A stretch of 64,000 nt of DNA from Hygrocybe punicea (Eukaryota; Basidiomycota; Agaricomycetes; Agaricales; Hygrophoraceae). A program made the translations under genes and the position numbers. Shown here piece by piece: positions 11,449-23,100 of this stretch (position 1 is the first letter of the stretch; each line of letters opens with the position of its first letter). Under the pieces are notes generated by a model that was not told the origin of the DNA, did not search any database, and saw only the letters and a list, made by a program, of their open reading frames with translations. The stretch spans positions 2,356,001 through 2,420,000 of the forward strand of contig OY744466.1 in the NCBI GenBank assembly GCA_963556145.1, given 5' to 3'.

Positions 11449-12778
11449 TGTCTTTTTATTAATTATTATATACTAACTACTGGTGCACACCGCCACCCTT
11501 GCCCTCACCCTCACGTAAGCCAGCGGCGAGGAGGCAGATGACAGGACAGCAATGGTGGTGTGGCACACAACCCCAGGAAGGATGGCAATGGCCCAACGCC
11601 AACCCTGACAACAACCCCCTGCATCCACATCAACCCAAGGTTGGCATCCATGACACCAATAGCCACTGCAAGCCTGCAAGCAATGGCATTTTTTAACAAC
11701 CTACTAACTACGCAATACCGCTTGGCCGTGCATCTCATGGTGAATTCATTTTTTTCATTTTTCAGTTTAAGTACTGACTACTGTGACATTGGCATTGTGA
11801 TGTTCACCCAGCCCCACTTCTGCCCTCAACTCCCAGATGACAGACAGTGACCACACCGGAGCTTCGAGAAAGCCAGGGCCACCCAGGTGGCCACTGACAC
11901 CATGTTTCGCATGACTAGAATGGCAACATGAGTGCCTCCCCACGCTGTCATGGTCATGTAGGTTGTTTAGCCTAGATCAATATAATTATTTTTGCTTTTC
12001 TTTCATATAATGATGAAAATATTGGAATATAAAATATAAAATAAGTGCTCTGGCTGCATTCTGGATGCAGTTACATAGTGCTATACAGATAGGTGACAGG
12101 TATATACAGGTCTATAAAGGTGAGACAGCAGACTGCATAGACTTGCATAGATGTTGCGTGGCACTATATAAATTTAGACATACAATGAAGTAGTCTATGA
12201 CTCTATGACTCTATGGACATTTGCACAGCACGTGGCAGACCTGTATTGTTGACGGTTTTGCTGATGTGGTACTGGCGTAGGGAGATAGATATTTGAGGTG
12301 ACAATTCACCAAAGTGTTTGAGTTAGTTGATTTTGAACGTCGACGGCCACTTCTCGATTTTCATTTGACTCGTCGCCAGCTATGGTACGCTTGACAATGC
12401 TTGCAGAGCACGAAGGGCCGATGAAGCGCATCAGCAAATCGACAAAAGGTCCTGAGAGACTTGTTCGTCTGGGCCGGTCTGGAGAGGTCTGGCCCAGAAC
12501 AATTTCACTCTGAAGTTATTTTCCAACAATCCCAGACCCTCCAGACACATCAGACCATATATAACTGACGGCTAAGATACTGTGTATGCTAGATACTAAT
12601 TAACCATACTCATATTGAGGCTATGTCTAATGACCTTTCCAATGTCCTGCATATAGTCTTTCTGGAAGAAAAAATGACCAAATGCCCTGGAATTATGGAG
12701 GTTTTCAAACCAACCCAAGTATAATAAACTGAAAGAGCAAGCTTATGAGTTAGAAAAGGTAAAAGGTAAAAGGCTTGC
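11449..12778. other. Non-coding region with inverted-repeat-like and GGTCTGG-type motifs
   Basis: No gene can be supported. About 12060-12330 carries short CTATAGACT-like motifs and the 12-mer GTTTTGCTGATG, whose reverse complement occurs near 8540. About 12470-12560 contains clustered GGTCTGG/CCAGACC motifs (GGGCCGGTCTGGAGAGGTCT and its complement), similar in style to 47955-48130. These may be ends of small DNA elements, but no target duplication was found. Confidence 0.3.
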
Positions 12779-13351
12779 TCACACGAGGGCAACAATGATC
12801 CCAATCACCCATTCCATGGTCTGCGGTGTAAGTGTCTTGCCGTGTGAGGCAAGGATGGCCTTGGCAGTGCCATACCCAAGCGTAGTGAAGATGACGAGGA
12901 GGCGGTAGCCTGTCAGGATAGGCCATTGTAGGGCTGATGATCTAGATGGACAAGGAGTAGCTGACAGCGAAAGGGCCATCATTGCAATTGGCGGGATCGT
13001 GCCGGTCTCAGATGTAGGGCATGTTGGTATGGTATCGGATGTGCCAGAGCAGGAAGGTGGCATTGCGGCTGGCAAATGGTCCTGTGCTGATGTTGTAATC
13101 AGCAAGACGGTGCCCGACCTCGGCACAGGTGGAGATGGGTTTGTCGGTTGGGAACTGAATGTTCCAGTGAGGGTTGTTGGAGCTGGTGAGAGTTGCGCCG
13201 GGGTGCCAGATTTGGGTGTGGGTAGAGATAGGTGTGCCGGTGGAGAATTGAGCATGTTAGTGGGAGCTGTCGCGGTTGGTGAGAGGGCCTGCACTAGCAT
13301 TGCCACTGATGGTGCTAGATTTGGGTGTGGGCAGAGATGGGGTGTGGGCAA
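12779..13351 (-). CDS. Pro/Thr-rich ORF with C-terminal hydrophobic segment (fragment)
   Basis: A 190-codon minus-strand frame. The first 130 residues are Pro, Ser and Thr rich with a loose repeat (PxSGTxxxxxPTxxTGT). The end (LLVIFTTLGYGTAKAILA and WVIGIIVALV) is hydrophobic and may be membrane-spanning. A GTGAGCAAG donor-like site follows at the 3' edge, so the frame is probably one exon of a longer gene. It lies just downstream of the Plavaka transposase on the same strand and may be an accessory gene of that element; that is inference. No family is assigned. Confidence 0.3.
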   Translation of the reverse strand: MPTPHLCPHPNLAPSVAMLVQALSPTATAPTNMLNSPPAHLSLPTPKSGTPAQLSPAPTTLTGTFSSQPTNPSPPVPRSGTVLLITTSAQDHLPAAMPPSCSGTSDTIPTCPTSETGTIPPIAMMALSLSATPCPSRSSALQWPILTGYRLLVIFTTLGYGTAKAILASHGKTLTPQTMEWVIGIIVALV

Positions 13352-13460
13352 GGAATTTCACATGCTACCACTAGTGGGGGTCATTGTGGCCAGTAAGCTG
13401 GCTGGGTTGGTGTTGCAGTTGGCATGCCAGGGCCAGATCCTGGTGCAGGCAGACATCGAA

Positions 13461-15024
13461 TCAAAATGCTATCTCATTTGCATGGTGATCAGCATATTTA
13501 TTAACATAATATGCTTGGAATGATCCCAATGAGTTTGCAAAGTTGATATGGGGAGGGAGTAGCTCTTCACCATAGACAGGAATGAGGTGTGCTCCCCGAA
13601 CAATGGCATCTACATGAATGACGGCTTGCTCAGGTTGGCCATTGGGATCAAGGCAAGGCTCGATAATCCACATCCCAGTATCTTCACATGGGGCACCACC
13701 AACTGGCGAAAACCACTGGATTAAAGTGCATGGATATTGTTTGCCTTCATGTGTGAACCTGAAGAAGAATTGCACACGTGCGACGTGCAAACCCCGCATT
13801 CCTACATCCTCTACTTCCTTTGAGACAAAAACACAATCATTTCATGGTGGACCCCCATGCCAGCATGGTGTGGCTCGGATTCTTTCACAGTACATGCCGC
13901 CAATTCCAGATGGGTCGCTGGGTGCATAGAAAGTGGCAACAGCTGAAGGGACAGCATAAACACGACCACAGAGAGGAGGGCATTGTTCAAGGTGAACATC
14001 AGACCCAGATAATATTGCGTTAGGTCGCAATTGGTCATAGAGAAAATGGTGCATGAGTTCAGGGAGCTCTGGAACTGAGAGTTGCTCTGCAAGGGCATGC
14101 AGCTGGCGTGGAAACTGGGACTTAGCAGCTATGGAAAATAATCATTATTAGTCATGACACCATAAAAACCAATGGAACCTATATACCTGCACGTACTGCT
14201 AACCTTACTACAGCAAGAATTCGTGGACCATCAACAGGACCTGCATCTAGCTCATCGGGTTGAATATCCACAGGATTGATAGGCTCAACCACTGGGTGAT
14301 CAGGAAGGTACAGTTGAGTGAGCATCCCTCGTGCCACAAAGTCAACACAAGATGCTGCCAATTTGTCAAGCCATTGATTAGTCAATAACATTTGACCAAG
14401 CGCCTTGTAGTGATTTGAGTGCCGCCATGGTTTTTTGATGGCTGAGCAGTGCCTGCATTCTGTTATTGAAGAACAGAGTCCATTTAGTGAGCCAAAAAGC
14501 TCAATGACTCTTCGGAAATGGACCAATGAGTGCTGCCGTGGGAGGGAAATATTTTTGGCACAAACACCCTCATGCTCGAAGATCACCCGATCATGGTGGA
14601 ATTGGGCGAGCGCATCATCCATAGCATCTAGTGTAGATTCGGTATGCACGGAACGTCGTGCAAGGTAGCAAAAGTCCAGAAATGCCGCCAAAGCACGGAC
14701 CATTTGAGGAGGTACATGGCTGGCAATTGCAGGTAGGTAGACCTAAGAACAAGCGTTAAGTAGTTATGACAACAGAACAGGGATTTCATACCTTCATAAG
14801 CGCTTTCGAATCATCTCCAGTCCACTGCTTGAAGCCGCGACCTTCTGGGAAGCGCCGTAGGCCAGGGAATGATGGAACAACAGCAATCCTGAATCAGAGC
14901 CGATATTAGAATATATGCAACAGAGTATCACGAAATACTCACCGTCGGTCAATGTCAGACAAAATGGCCGCTGCACCACTCTTGCCATGCACATTGTGTA
15001 GGTATTGTTCAACCCAGGTGACGA
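13461..15024 (-). pseudogene. Plavaka-type transposase, 3' half (split by retrotransposon)
   Basis: Minus-strand exons encode the C-terminal half of a protein I recognise as the basidiomycete Plavaka transposase family (CACTA-like). From the 5' side they read LVTWVEQYLHNVHGKSGAA...LSDIDRR, an intron, FKQWTGDDSKALMK, an intron, VYLPAIASHVPPQMVRALAA...LPRQHSLVHFRRVIELFG...GQMLLTNQWLDKLAA (to 14179), an intron, and the tail ending DHHANEIAF at 13461. An in-frame TGA within the tail (near 13834; CGA to TGA would explain it) interrupts the frame. The upstream half is at 43598-45245, beyond the 28.6-kb insertion that starts at 15030. The reading frame joins across the GGTGA duplication. Confidence 0.8.
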
Positions 15025-15029
15025 GGTGA

Positions 15030-15427
15030 TGTTATGATTTCTTAGCTAAATGTGCTTACTTTTTCCTTTTTCCTTTCCCTCTCCTCTTCCGCTATCATTA
15101 GTCATTCCTTTCACATATGCGCTGCCATTGCCCTCCGCTTAGTCATATCATTCGACAAATGCTGTATGCTATCTCCTTTCCTATGCGTTTCATCCCTTTA
15201 CACCATATGCTCTGGCACATAGCCATGAACCCTTTCCTAGTAACATAGCCACTTCCTTACGCTATATAAGTAGTCTACTTTCAGCTTGTACTGTAGACTT
15301 TAAATTTCGTATAACTTGCTACTCAATCGCTTCCTCTTATTCTAAGATTGATTGCCTTCAGAACCTAAGCCCTTTTCTCTAAACCGTCTTGTGAAGTAAA
15401 ACCTTCGGCTTATTCTGTCACATTACA
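15030..15427 (+). repeat. 5' LTR of the chromovirus
   Basis: 398 bp, TGTTATG...CATTACA. It is nearly identical to the two halves of the 3' LTR (42048 to about 42400, and about 43540 to 43592). A TATATAAG box at 15263-15270 lies upstream of the expected transcription start. Confidence 0.92.
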
Positions 15428-15452
15428 GATTTAAAGTCTCCTTCACCTCTTC

Positions 15453-16602
15453 TTGCCCACCATACCTCATCACACTCGATCCCAATCCACTGCTACGTCC
15501 GCAGGCTTTGGCTCTTCCTCTCCTCGCTTTCCTGATCCTATTCCATCCACTTCTCGCTTCCAACCCTTTCGGAGACAACCACTTCCACCTCCACCTTCAC
15601 CTCCTTCCCCTCCTTCACCATTAACCCCACCACCCCCGTCTCCACCACCTATGGCTGATCTACAAGCACAACTTCAACAACTACTCCAACACGTCAATAC
15701 TCTCGACAATGACCTTGCAACCGCCAACGCTGAAATTGCCGCTCTTCATGCTGCTGCTGTTCCTCCTCCTCCTCCTCCTCCTCCTCCTCCTCCTCCTCCT
15801 CCTCCGGCTCCGGCTGCCCCTACTGTGAAAATCGCGAAACCAGATGATTTCGATGGTAAAACCCGAGAACGTCGAAAAGTTCCTTCACCAATGCGGTGTC
15901 TTCCTTCGTGCGCAAGCATACACAGACTCGCAAAAGGTTCTTTTGGGTTTATCATACATGAAGTCTGGTAGTGCTCTACCTTGGGCCGAAAACAAGGTTC
16001 AGAGTCCCACTTTCGCCGCCTACACTTGAGCAAATTTCGAAGCGGATATTCGTTCCGCCTTTGGAGACGTCAATCGAGAAGCAACAGCTCGCTTGAAGAT
16101 CAAAGAGGTTAAACAAGGCAAGGCTACCGTCGATGAATATATCGTTCATTTTGAAGAATACGAGACGCTCACTGGCTTTAACGATCAAGCCCTCATTGGA
16201 TGTTTTAAAGATGGATTAAATCAAGCGATCATTTCGAAAATATTCGCCCTCGCAAATATGCCTACCACCCTTCGAGAATGGAAACAATACGCTAGTCGAT
16301 TCGATCGACAGTATCGCGAATATCTCGCAACCATTTCTCCTTCCTCGAAGTCTACTGGTAAAAAGAAGGAAACTCCTAAAGCTTCTGCCTCTCCCTCTAC
16401 TGCTTCAAAAACCCATAATCCCACCACTTCGTCGTCGACTTCTACACGCATTAAATCGGAACCGGTTGACCCTGTTATTGCCGCACAGAGGAAAGCTGCG
16501 GGGCAATGTATTGTTTGTGGCTCAAAGGAACATTGGGCTAACAATTGTCCCACTCGTACCTCTTCCTCCACCACTGCTTCATCGTCGCGCAACAACAACC
16601 GC
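15453..16602 (+). pseudogene. Chromovirus gag, 5' part (frameshifted)
   Basis: Starts MPTIPHHTRSQSTATSAGFG and has a Pro-rich N-terminus with a CCT-repeat polyproline run at 15763-15804. A retrotransposon gag domain follows (FEADIRSAFGDVNREATARL...VDEYIVHFEEYE) and then a CCHC zinc knuckle (CIVCGSKEHWANNC) near the end. Two lesions are visible: an extra A in a run at about 15857-15860 shifts the frame, and TGA at about 16027 replaces an expected Trp codon. The ORF is interrupted at 16602 by the inner gypsy element. It resumes at 26405 with an Arg/Gly-rich tail and ends at 26588-26590. Confidence 0.85.
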
Positions 16603-17389
16603 TGTAGAGGGTCCTCGACCCTCTGAGGCCGTAACATCGATATCTAGCGAATCCGCTCAAACCCGACGTCTCTAGCAATCTACGTTCGAACCCGACGCAA
16701 CCCGACGCAACCCGATGCATACCGACTAGCACGGCCGCTTACGTACCTGGACGGTCTATCTCCTAAACTCACGGAACTTCAAATATCATAGATAGATCTC
16801 ATCGGACTGGGATCCCGACATCGGACTTGCCTTATTCACGCCTAGCGTCTCCCTTATGGGGATATAGTAAAGTATATTGCATCTTTTACGGTTTTTTTAT
16901 ATCTTCCACCCATTTTCCCTGTCATCGTCGCCTCGCAACGCTCTTCCTACTTCCCCATTTTTATTCTCCTTTGTCTCCTCTCATCGGCCGAGGACTCTCG
17001 TCCGAATCTAGGTACACAAATTTGTAGTATAAAAACGGTGCCCAAGCGCCGTCTCAGAATAAGAAACCAGTTCCCCCATTTCCTCTCTCTGAGAATTAAG
17101 TCTCTCAGTAAATTCCATCGCACACATTGCTCGTCGGATTCCTCGACGCCCTCCCCGTCGTTCTACCGCCTTTATCTCTACGTTTCTCGTCACCCGACAC
17201 CCGACCCGCCGTACCCGACATCGTCGGCTTCGATCGGTCTCGATAGATTTCAGTAGTTTACTCGGCGGCTTCTTACTTTTTATATCCTATTATCTTACTG
17301 AAGCTTGTTAGACTATTCCTAGTCACTTCTACGCTGACCCCACAGGCTTAGGATTATTATTCCGCAGCCACCCCGACCTCGCCTTTACA
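16603..17389 (+). repeat. 5' LTR of inner gypsy element
   Basis: 787 bp, TGTAGAGG...CTTTACA, repeated at 25606-26400. A TATAAAAA-type box occurs at about 17028. Confidence 0.93.
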
Positions 17390-17409
17390 TCTGGAGCCCA
17401 CCGCGAGGA
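17390..17409 (+). promoter_or_regulatory. tRNA primer-binding site of inner gypsy element
   Basis: The 20 bases after the 5' LTR (TCTGGAGCCCACCGCGAGGA) include TGG as expected for pairing with a tRNA CCA end. The same 20 bases follow the 5' LTR of the unrelated-looking small element (minus strand, plus coordinates 39688-39707), which supports a real primer site. The tRNA was not identified. Confidence 0.75.
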
Positions 17410-17935
17410 ATAGTCTAGCACCACCATAGCTTCCTCTTCCCGTATCCCTCCCTCTGACCGTCGTCTTCGAGATCTTCCTCGAAGAACTCTTCAACAAGAA
17501 CTCTCTTTAGCCGCCTTCGACCCGACAATCGACGACGACTTCTTCCAGCTAGTACCCGACCACCTCGCTCGACATAACAATCTCCCGCTCGTCTCAGGGT
17601 CAAACACCCCCCTATATCTTTCATCCGACAGTCTCGAATCGGTCGATATACCAATAATTACCATTACACCCGACTCATCCGATCTCAGTTCGACACCCGC
17701 ATCGCCTACGTCCCCGACTTCGACCTCGTTAGAACCCCCGTCCACGTCTTCGCTCTCGACATCGAAAACTCCGTCATCGTCATCGTCTCCGTCTTCGCTC
17801 TCGACATCGAAAACTCCGTCATCGACATCGTCCCCATCTTCGTCTTCGTCCACGCCGTCATCGCCCACATTACCCGACCCGCTCATCGTACACCCGACAA
17901 CCGCTTCATCGACATTTCAGCTTCTTCCACCCACA
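17410..17935 (+). other. Leader region of inner gypsy element
   Basis: Between the primer site and the gag ATG at 17936. It is rich in TCGTC/GACATCG repeats, with a tandem CGTCTTCGCTCTCGACATCG unit of about 45 bp at 17745-17830. Antisense frames here are acidic low-complexity artefacts. No gene is called. Confidence 0.5.
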
Positions 17936-20191
17936 ATGACTTCGACCTCTGGATCTTCGACCGCTCCCCACGTTACCGCTCCCCATGTTACTCCACGACA
18001 AATGCCCGCTCGCGGTCACTCCACGGCCCCGACCTTCGACGGGAACCCGCTCAATTTAAACCGCTTCTTCGAAGAAGTCGAGATACTTGCTGCCGATGCC
18101 GCTCTCGACGACGCAGGACGCATCAAGCATAGTCTGCGCTACGCGTCGCTTAGCGACTACGAGCTTTGGGCAAGTTTACCTAGCGCGACCGGCGTCGATT
18201 ATGCCGCATTCAAGAAGAGCGTACTCGTGCTATACCCGGGTACGGAAGACGATCACCGGTACACTATGGCGGATCTCGACCGTCTTACGCACACCCAAAC
18301 CGCTTACGGTATCCGTACCCGCGCTGAACTTGGCGAATATTACCGCGAGTTCATCCGGATCTCGGGATTCCTCTTAGACAAGGGTCGAATCTCTCCCCGA
18401 GAACGCAACATCGCGTACGAGAACAGCTTCCATGTCGAGCTTAAAAAGGACATCAAAACCCGTCTGCAGTACCAAAAGCCGAACCATTTCCATAGCGACC
18501 CTTACGACTTCCAGGATTTCCACAATTGCGCCCACTTCTTGCTGGCCGGAACCGCGGCCGAACCGTCCACCGTCTCTCGTCTATCGTCAACGTCGCCTGC
18601 CGCCATCCGGTACTCGACTCCAATGGAACCCGCCACCCGCTACCCGCCACCCGCTCGCTATGACCCGGTCATTCCTAAAGCGGAACCGGTCGAACCTAAC
18701 GTATCCGACCTATTTCGTCTCGTTTCGCAACAACTCGCTGTCCTCACGCAAGCCCTCACCGAACGCAACAACCCCCCAAAGCCGTGTGCAAATAGGGCTG
18801 AGCCGACCACCGCGGGACAGGGTTTCACCAATTTCAACTGCCTCTTTTGCGACGACCCGTTCCATCGTATACGCAATTGTCCTATTTGCGAGCAGTACAC
18901 TCGAGACGGGATATGCCGCAAGAACGAGCACGGCCGCATCATATTGCCTAACGGAATGTATCTTCCAAAGGCTATCGTCGGCAAAAATATGAGGGAACGC
19001 TTCGACGCGTGGCACGCACAGAACCCCGGCAACCGCGCTCCCCCTGCCCGCAACCCCACAGAACCGTTCCAACGCGACCCGCCGCCTCATGTCAAAGCTA
19101 ACTTCGTCTCCGCTGTCGAAGTAACCACCTACGAACCAGAGGCCACTACCGAGTACGCCGACATCTTTCAGTCCACGACGTCCGACATCGACGACGACAA
19201 CGAACAGATTAAGGTTCTGGAAGCCGAAGTGCAGCGGCTTCGTAAACGGGTTAGATTCGACGGTGTAGAGATCCCATCTAAGGCGAAAGGCAAGTCTAGA
19301 GAAACGTTTCCCAATCTGCCCACCACTTCCACGTCTGTCCCCGCCGCGAAACCCGCCGAGAAAACGGCCAGACCTATCAACGAGCAGCCGATCACCATAG
19401 TCCCCCCTTCGAACACGCGGCCGACCGAGCCGACCGCCCTTGTACCGCGCACTCCCCAGAACCTTCCCGCATCGCACCCCCAATACCGCTACCAAGCCCC
19501 CATCAAAGATCCCGGTATCGCCAAATCCGTCATCGACCGCGCGCTCGATTCTCAAGTCTGCATTTCGCAGCGAGAACTTTTAGCCATGTCGTCCGACGCC
19601 CGCCGTCACATGAAGGACCTCACTACGTCGAAAAAGGTCACCGCCGAGAGTAACAACGTCGAGGTCTTCCATTTTCACGCACCCGAAATCCCCACTCGCG
19701 CCTGTCAACACTGTCAGGAAAACGTCCCGCTCGTCGTCGGCCGTGACTCAGTCCCTCTCCGTGCGGTCTACCCGCTCATCAACGGCAAATTCGTATTCGA
19801 GTGCGTCCTCGACAACGGTTCCATGATCATCGGCATGCGGCGCAATATTTGGGAGAAACTCGGTTACGGCCTCCAAAATATGAAGATGCGGATGCAGTCG
19901 GCAAATAAAAGCGACAACGACACCCTCGGCCGGATCGCCAACCTAAAATTCACTTTTGGCGACGTCGATCTTTTCCTCCAAGTCCAAGTCGTCGACGACG
20001 CCCCCTACGAAATCCTCATCGGCCGCCCGTTCTTCACGCTATCCGAAGCCCTTACGAAGGATTATAAAAACGGAGAACAACAAGTCACGATCACGGATCC
20101 AAACACCGGCGCCGTCGTCACCTTGCCCACCATCGAGCACAACCAAAAGAACCGACGAGAGCGGTCCGACACCGGAAAGCCGGATTTTTAG
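17936..20191 (+). CDS. Gag-protease polyprotein of inner gypsy element
   Basis: An intact 751-residue ORF. After a disordered start, residues about 28-210 form a gag/capsid-like domain (PTFDGNPLNLNRFFEEVEIL...). A zinc knuckle CLFCDDPFHRIRNC (C-x2-C-x4-H-x4-C) follows at about 300, then a coiled-coil segment (NEQIKVLEAEVQRLRKRV) near 425. A retropepsin-like domain lies at about 610-715, with active-site segment ECVLDNGSMIIGM and flap/end motif YEILIGRPFF. The catalytic loop reads D-N-G-S instead of the usual D-S/T-G, which is unusual. The stop at 20189-20191 lies in a T-rich context and pol is open in the -1 frame. Confidence 0.85.
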   Translation: MTSTSGSSTAPHVTAPHVTPRQMPARGHSTAPTFDGNPLNLNRFFEEVEILAADAALDDAGRIKHSLRYASLSDYELWASLPSATGVDYAAFKKSVLVLYPGTEDDHRYTMADLDRLTHTQTAYGIRTRAELGEYYREFIRISGFLLDKGRISPRERNIAYENSFHVELKKDIKTRLQYQKPNHFHSDPYDFQDFHNCAHFLLAGTAAEPSTVSRLSSTSPAAIRYSTPMEPATRYPPPARYDPVIPKAEPVEPNVSDLFRLVSQQLAVLTQALTERNNPPKPCANRAEPTTAGQGFTNFNCLFCDDPFHRIRNCPICEQYTRDGICRKNEHGRIILPNGMYLPKAIVGKNMRERFDAWHAQNPGNRAPPARNPTEPFQRDPPPHVKANFVSAVEVTTYEPEATTEYADIFQSTTSDIDDDNEQIKVLEAEVQRLRKRVRFDGVEIPSKAKGKSRETFPNLPTTSTSVPAAKPAEKTARPINEQPITIVPPSNTRPTEPTALVPRTPQNLPASHPQYRYQAPIKDPGIAKSVIDRALDSQVCISQRELLAMSSDARRHMKDLTTSKKVTAESNNVEVFHFHAPEIPTRACQHCQENVPLVVGRDSVPLRAVYPLINGKFVFECVLDNGSMIIGMRRNIWEKLGYGLQNMKMRMQSANKSDNDTLGRIANLKFTFGDVDLFLQVQVVDDAPYEILIGRPFFTLSEALTKDYKNGEQQVTITDPNTGAVVTLPTIEHNQKNRRERSDTGKPDF

Positions 20192-23100
20192 AAGTCGAGG
20201 ACCCGGAGATACCTCTCGGAAAGGACGCACCGGGAGATGAGAAGCCGCCACTCGAAAGCGACCACACCTATACCATGAACTATGCTTCCCTTTTGCCGTT
20301 TCCCCTAGAAGAGGACTTATGTTTTTCTATCGATTTAGATTTCTCTTCGTCTCAGCCTCAGACTGCCGCCCAGTACATTTCATTGTTGACCGATGTACAA
20401 AATCAGCTACGTACTACCGATACCCTTCCTTCGTCTTGTTCCGTCTCCGCTCCTGCGTCACATATTTCCTCTTCGAATATTTGTAACAAAGCCTCTACTG
20501 AACACGCTACTTATATCTCGTATACCACCCCCCCTACCAGGGACCTAAAAGGAGTCGTTACCAAGAAAAAGTATAAGAAGGTAGCCGATCGTATCCGCCC
20601 AATTTCTACCACTCTCCCCGACGAATACCACATCATACGCGAGATCACCGGCGACCCGCTAGCCGATTTACCCACGCTCCCGACTCACCCGCCCGACTTT
20701 ACACCCGGCACCCGCTATACCCAGGAACGACACGACGCGATGCCGATGAACCCGGATGGATTCCTTTGGCCTGAGGAAGAAAAATTCGGCCACCATATCA
20801 TCAAAACGCAAGAAGCCGCCTTCGCCTGGAACGAATCCGAGAAAGGCCAGTTCAATACGGACTACTTCCCGCCGATCCACATTCCCACCGTACCGCACGA
20901 CCCGTGGGTCCATCGCAATATCCCAATCCCACCCGGCATCCTTAACGAAGTCATCGGCATCATCAAAGACAAAATTAACGCCGGTACCTATGAACCCTCG
21001 AATTCGTCATATCGCTCCTGCTGGTTTTGCGTTTTGAAAAAGGACGGGAAGTCTCTTCGAATCGTCCACGATCTACAGCCGCTTAACGCCGTCACTATCC
21101 GCGATCCCGCCGTACCGCCCATGACTGAGCACTTGGCCGAGGCCTTTGGCGGCCACTCTTGCTACGCTTCCTTCGACCTCTTCGTCTCTTTCGACCAACG
21201 CCTCGTCCACCCCTCGTCTCGGGACTATATGACTTTTCAGTCTCCACTCGGAACGCTTCGACTTACGCGGATTGCTATGGGATACACAAATTCCCCGCAG
21301 ATCCTACACGGTGACTCCACGTACATCCTCCGTGACGAAATCCCTCATCTTGCCGTTCCGTATATGGACGATATTCCCGTTAAAGGGCCTCCAACCCGCT
21401 ACGAGCAACCCGACGGTACCTACGAGACTATACCCGAGAACCCGGCAATCCGACGTTTCATTTGGGAACACTTCCAAGGTGTCAACCGGGTCATCCAGCG
21501 TTTCCGCTATGTCGGCGGTACCTTCAACGGCAAAAAACTCGAGTTGTGTCGACCCTCAGTCATCGTTGTTGGCCACCGATGCACATACGAAGGAAGAGTA
21601 GCCGACGACTCCAAAGTACAGAAGATTCGCGATTGGCCACTGCCGACCAACCTCACCGAAGTTCGCGCCTTTCTCGGTATCTGCGGCGTCTTGCGTATTT
21701 TTATCAAGGACTTCTCGCTTCACTCCCGACCCCTCGTCCGCCTTACCCGCAAAGGTATACCCTTCGAATTTGGTGAAGAAGAAGAGACCGCCGTCGACTA
21801 CCTCAAAAACGCCGTCATTACGTCGCCAGCGCTGCGCGCTATCGACTACACGCGTGAATGGGAAGTGATTCTCGCCGTCGATTCATCCGTTCTTGGAGTC
21901 GGCTTCGTTCTTATGCAAATCCGCGCCGACGGAAAGCGCTATCCGAATCGCTTTGGTTCAATATCGTGGAACGAACGCGAAGCCCGATACTCCCAGTCCA
22001 AGCTCGAACTCTATGGCCTCTTCAGGGCCCTCCGCGCCTATTGGATTTTCATTATCGGCGTCCGCAACCTCACCGTTGAAGTCGACGCGAAGTACATAAA
22101 AGGGATGCTCAAAAACCCCGACATTCAGCCCAATGCAACGATCAACCGATGGATAGCCGGCGTGCTCTTATTTGACTTTAGACTTGTTCACGTACCCGCT
22201 TCCGCACACGGTGCACCCGACGGACTCTCCCGACGTCCCCGCGCTGCAGAAGACCCCGAGGAGATCAACGATTCCGACGATTGGCTCGACCACTCCTACG
22301 GTTTCTTTATGGAAGTCGTCAACTACCGACCCGTCCCCATACCGTCTAAGCCGATTGCCGTATGCGGCCGCTGCCGTGCCACAGCCGACTGACTCCAAGA
22401 ATTACCCGCCGTCCTCGTCTACACAAATCAGGAAGCCGTATCTGACATACCGCGATCCGATAAAGCCCGCGCGGCCGACGCTCGTCTTGCCCTCGTCGAG
22501 ACTTGGTTACGAGATCTAACCCGACCCGCGAACTTCACGGACGAAGAATACCGTCTGTTCCTACGATACGCCCTTGAATTCTTCGTCACCGATAACAAGC
22601 TTTGGCGCAAAGACCGTCACGGAAAACACAAACTCGTCATACCGCCCGACCGCCGGCTTCAGTTACTCAAAGACGCTCACGACTCTCTCGGCCATAAAGG
22701 TATATTCTCCGTCCGCGCTCGGCTACTCGATCGTTTCTGGTGGCCGCACCTCGACCACGACGTTAAATGGTACGTCCAGTCTTGCCATCAGTGCCAAGTA
22801 CGGCAAATGCGTTATCATCACATTCCGCCCACCGTCGCTACACCGGCCTCACTATTTCGTAAAGCGTATGTCGACACAATGTTTATGCCACGATCCGGCG
22901 GCTATCGATACATCGTCCAAGCCCGTTGCTCCCTGTCCGCCTACCCTGAGTTCCGCATGTTACGCCGCGAGACCGGCTCCACCATCGGCACGTTCTTGTT
23001 CGAAGACATCTTATGCCGTTGGGGCGCTCTCGAAGAAATCGTTACCGACAACGGCAAGCCGTTCGTAGAAGCGCTCGACTATCTCGCCTCCCGCTACGGT

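Noticed and set aside
17491..17886. 131-residue acidic minus-strand ORF in the gypsy leader
   Set aside because: Asp/Gly/Val-rich translation of TCGTC repeats; no introns, motifs or neighbours support it.
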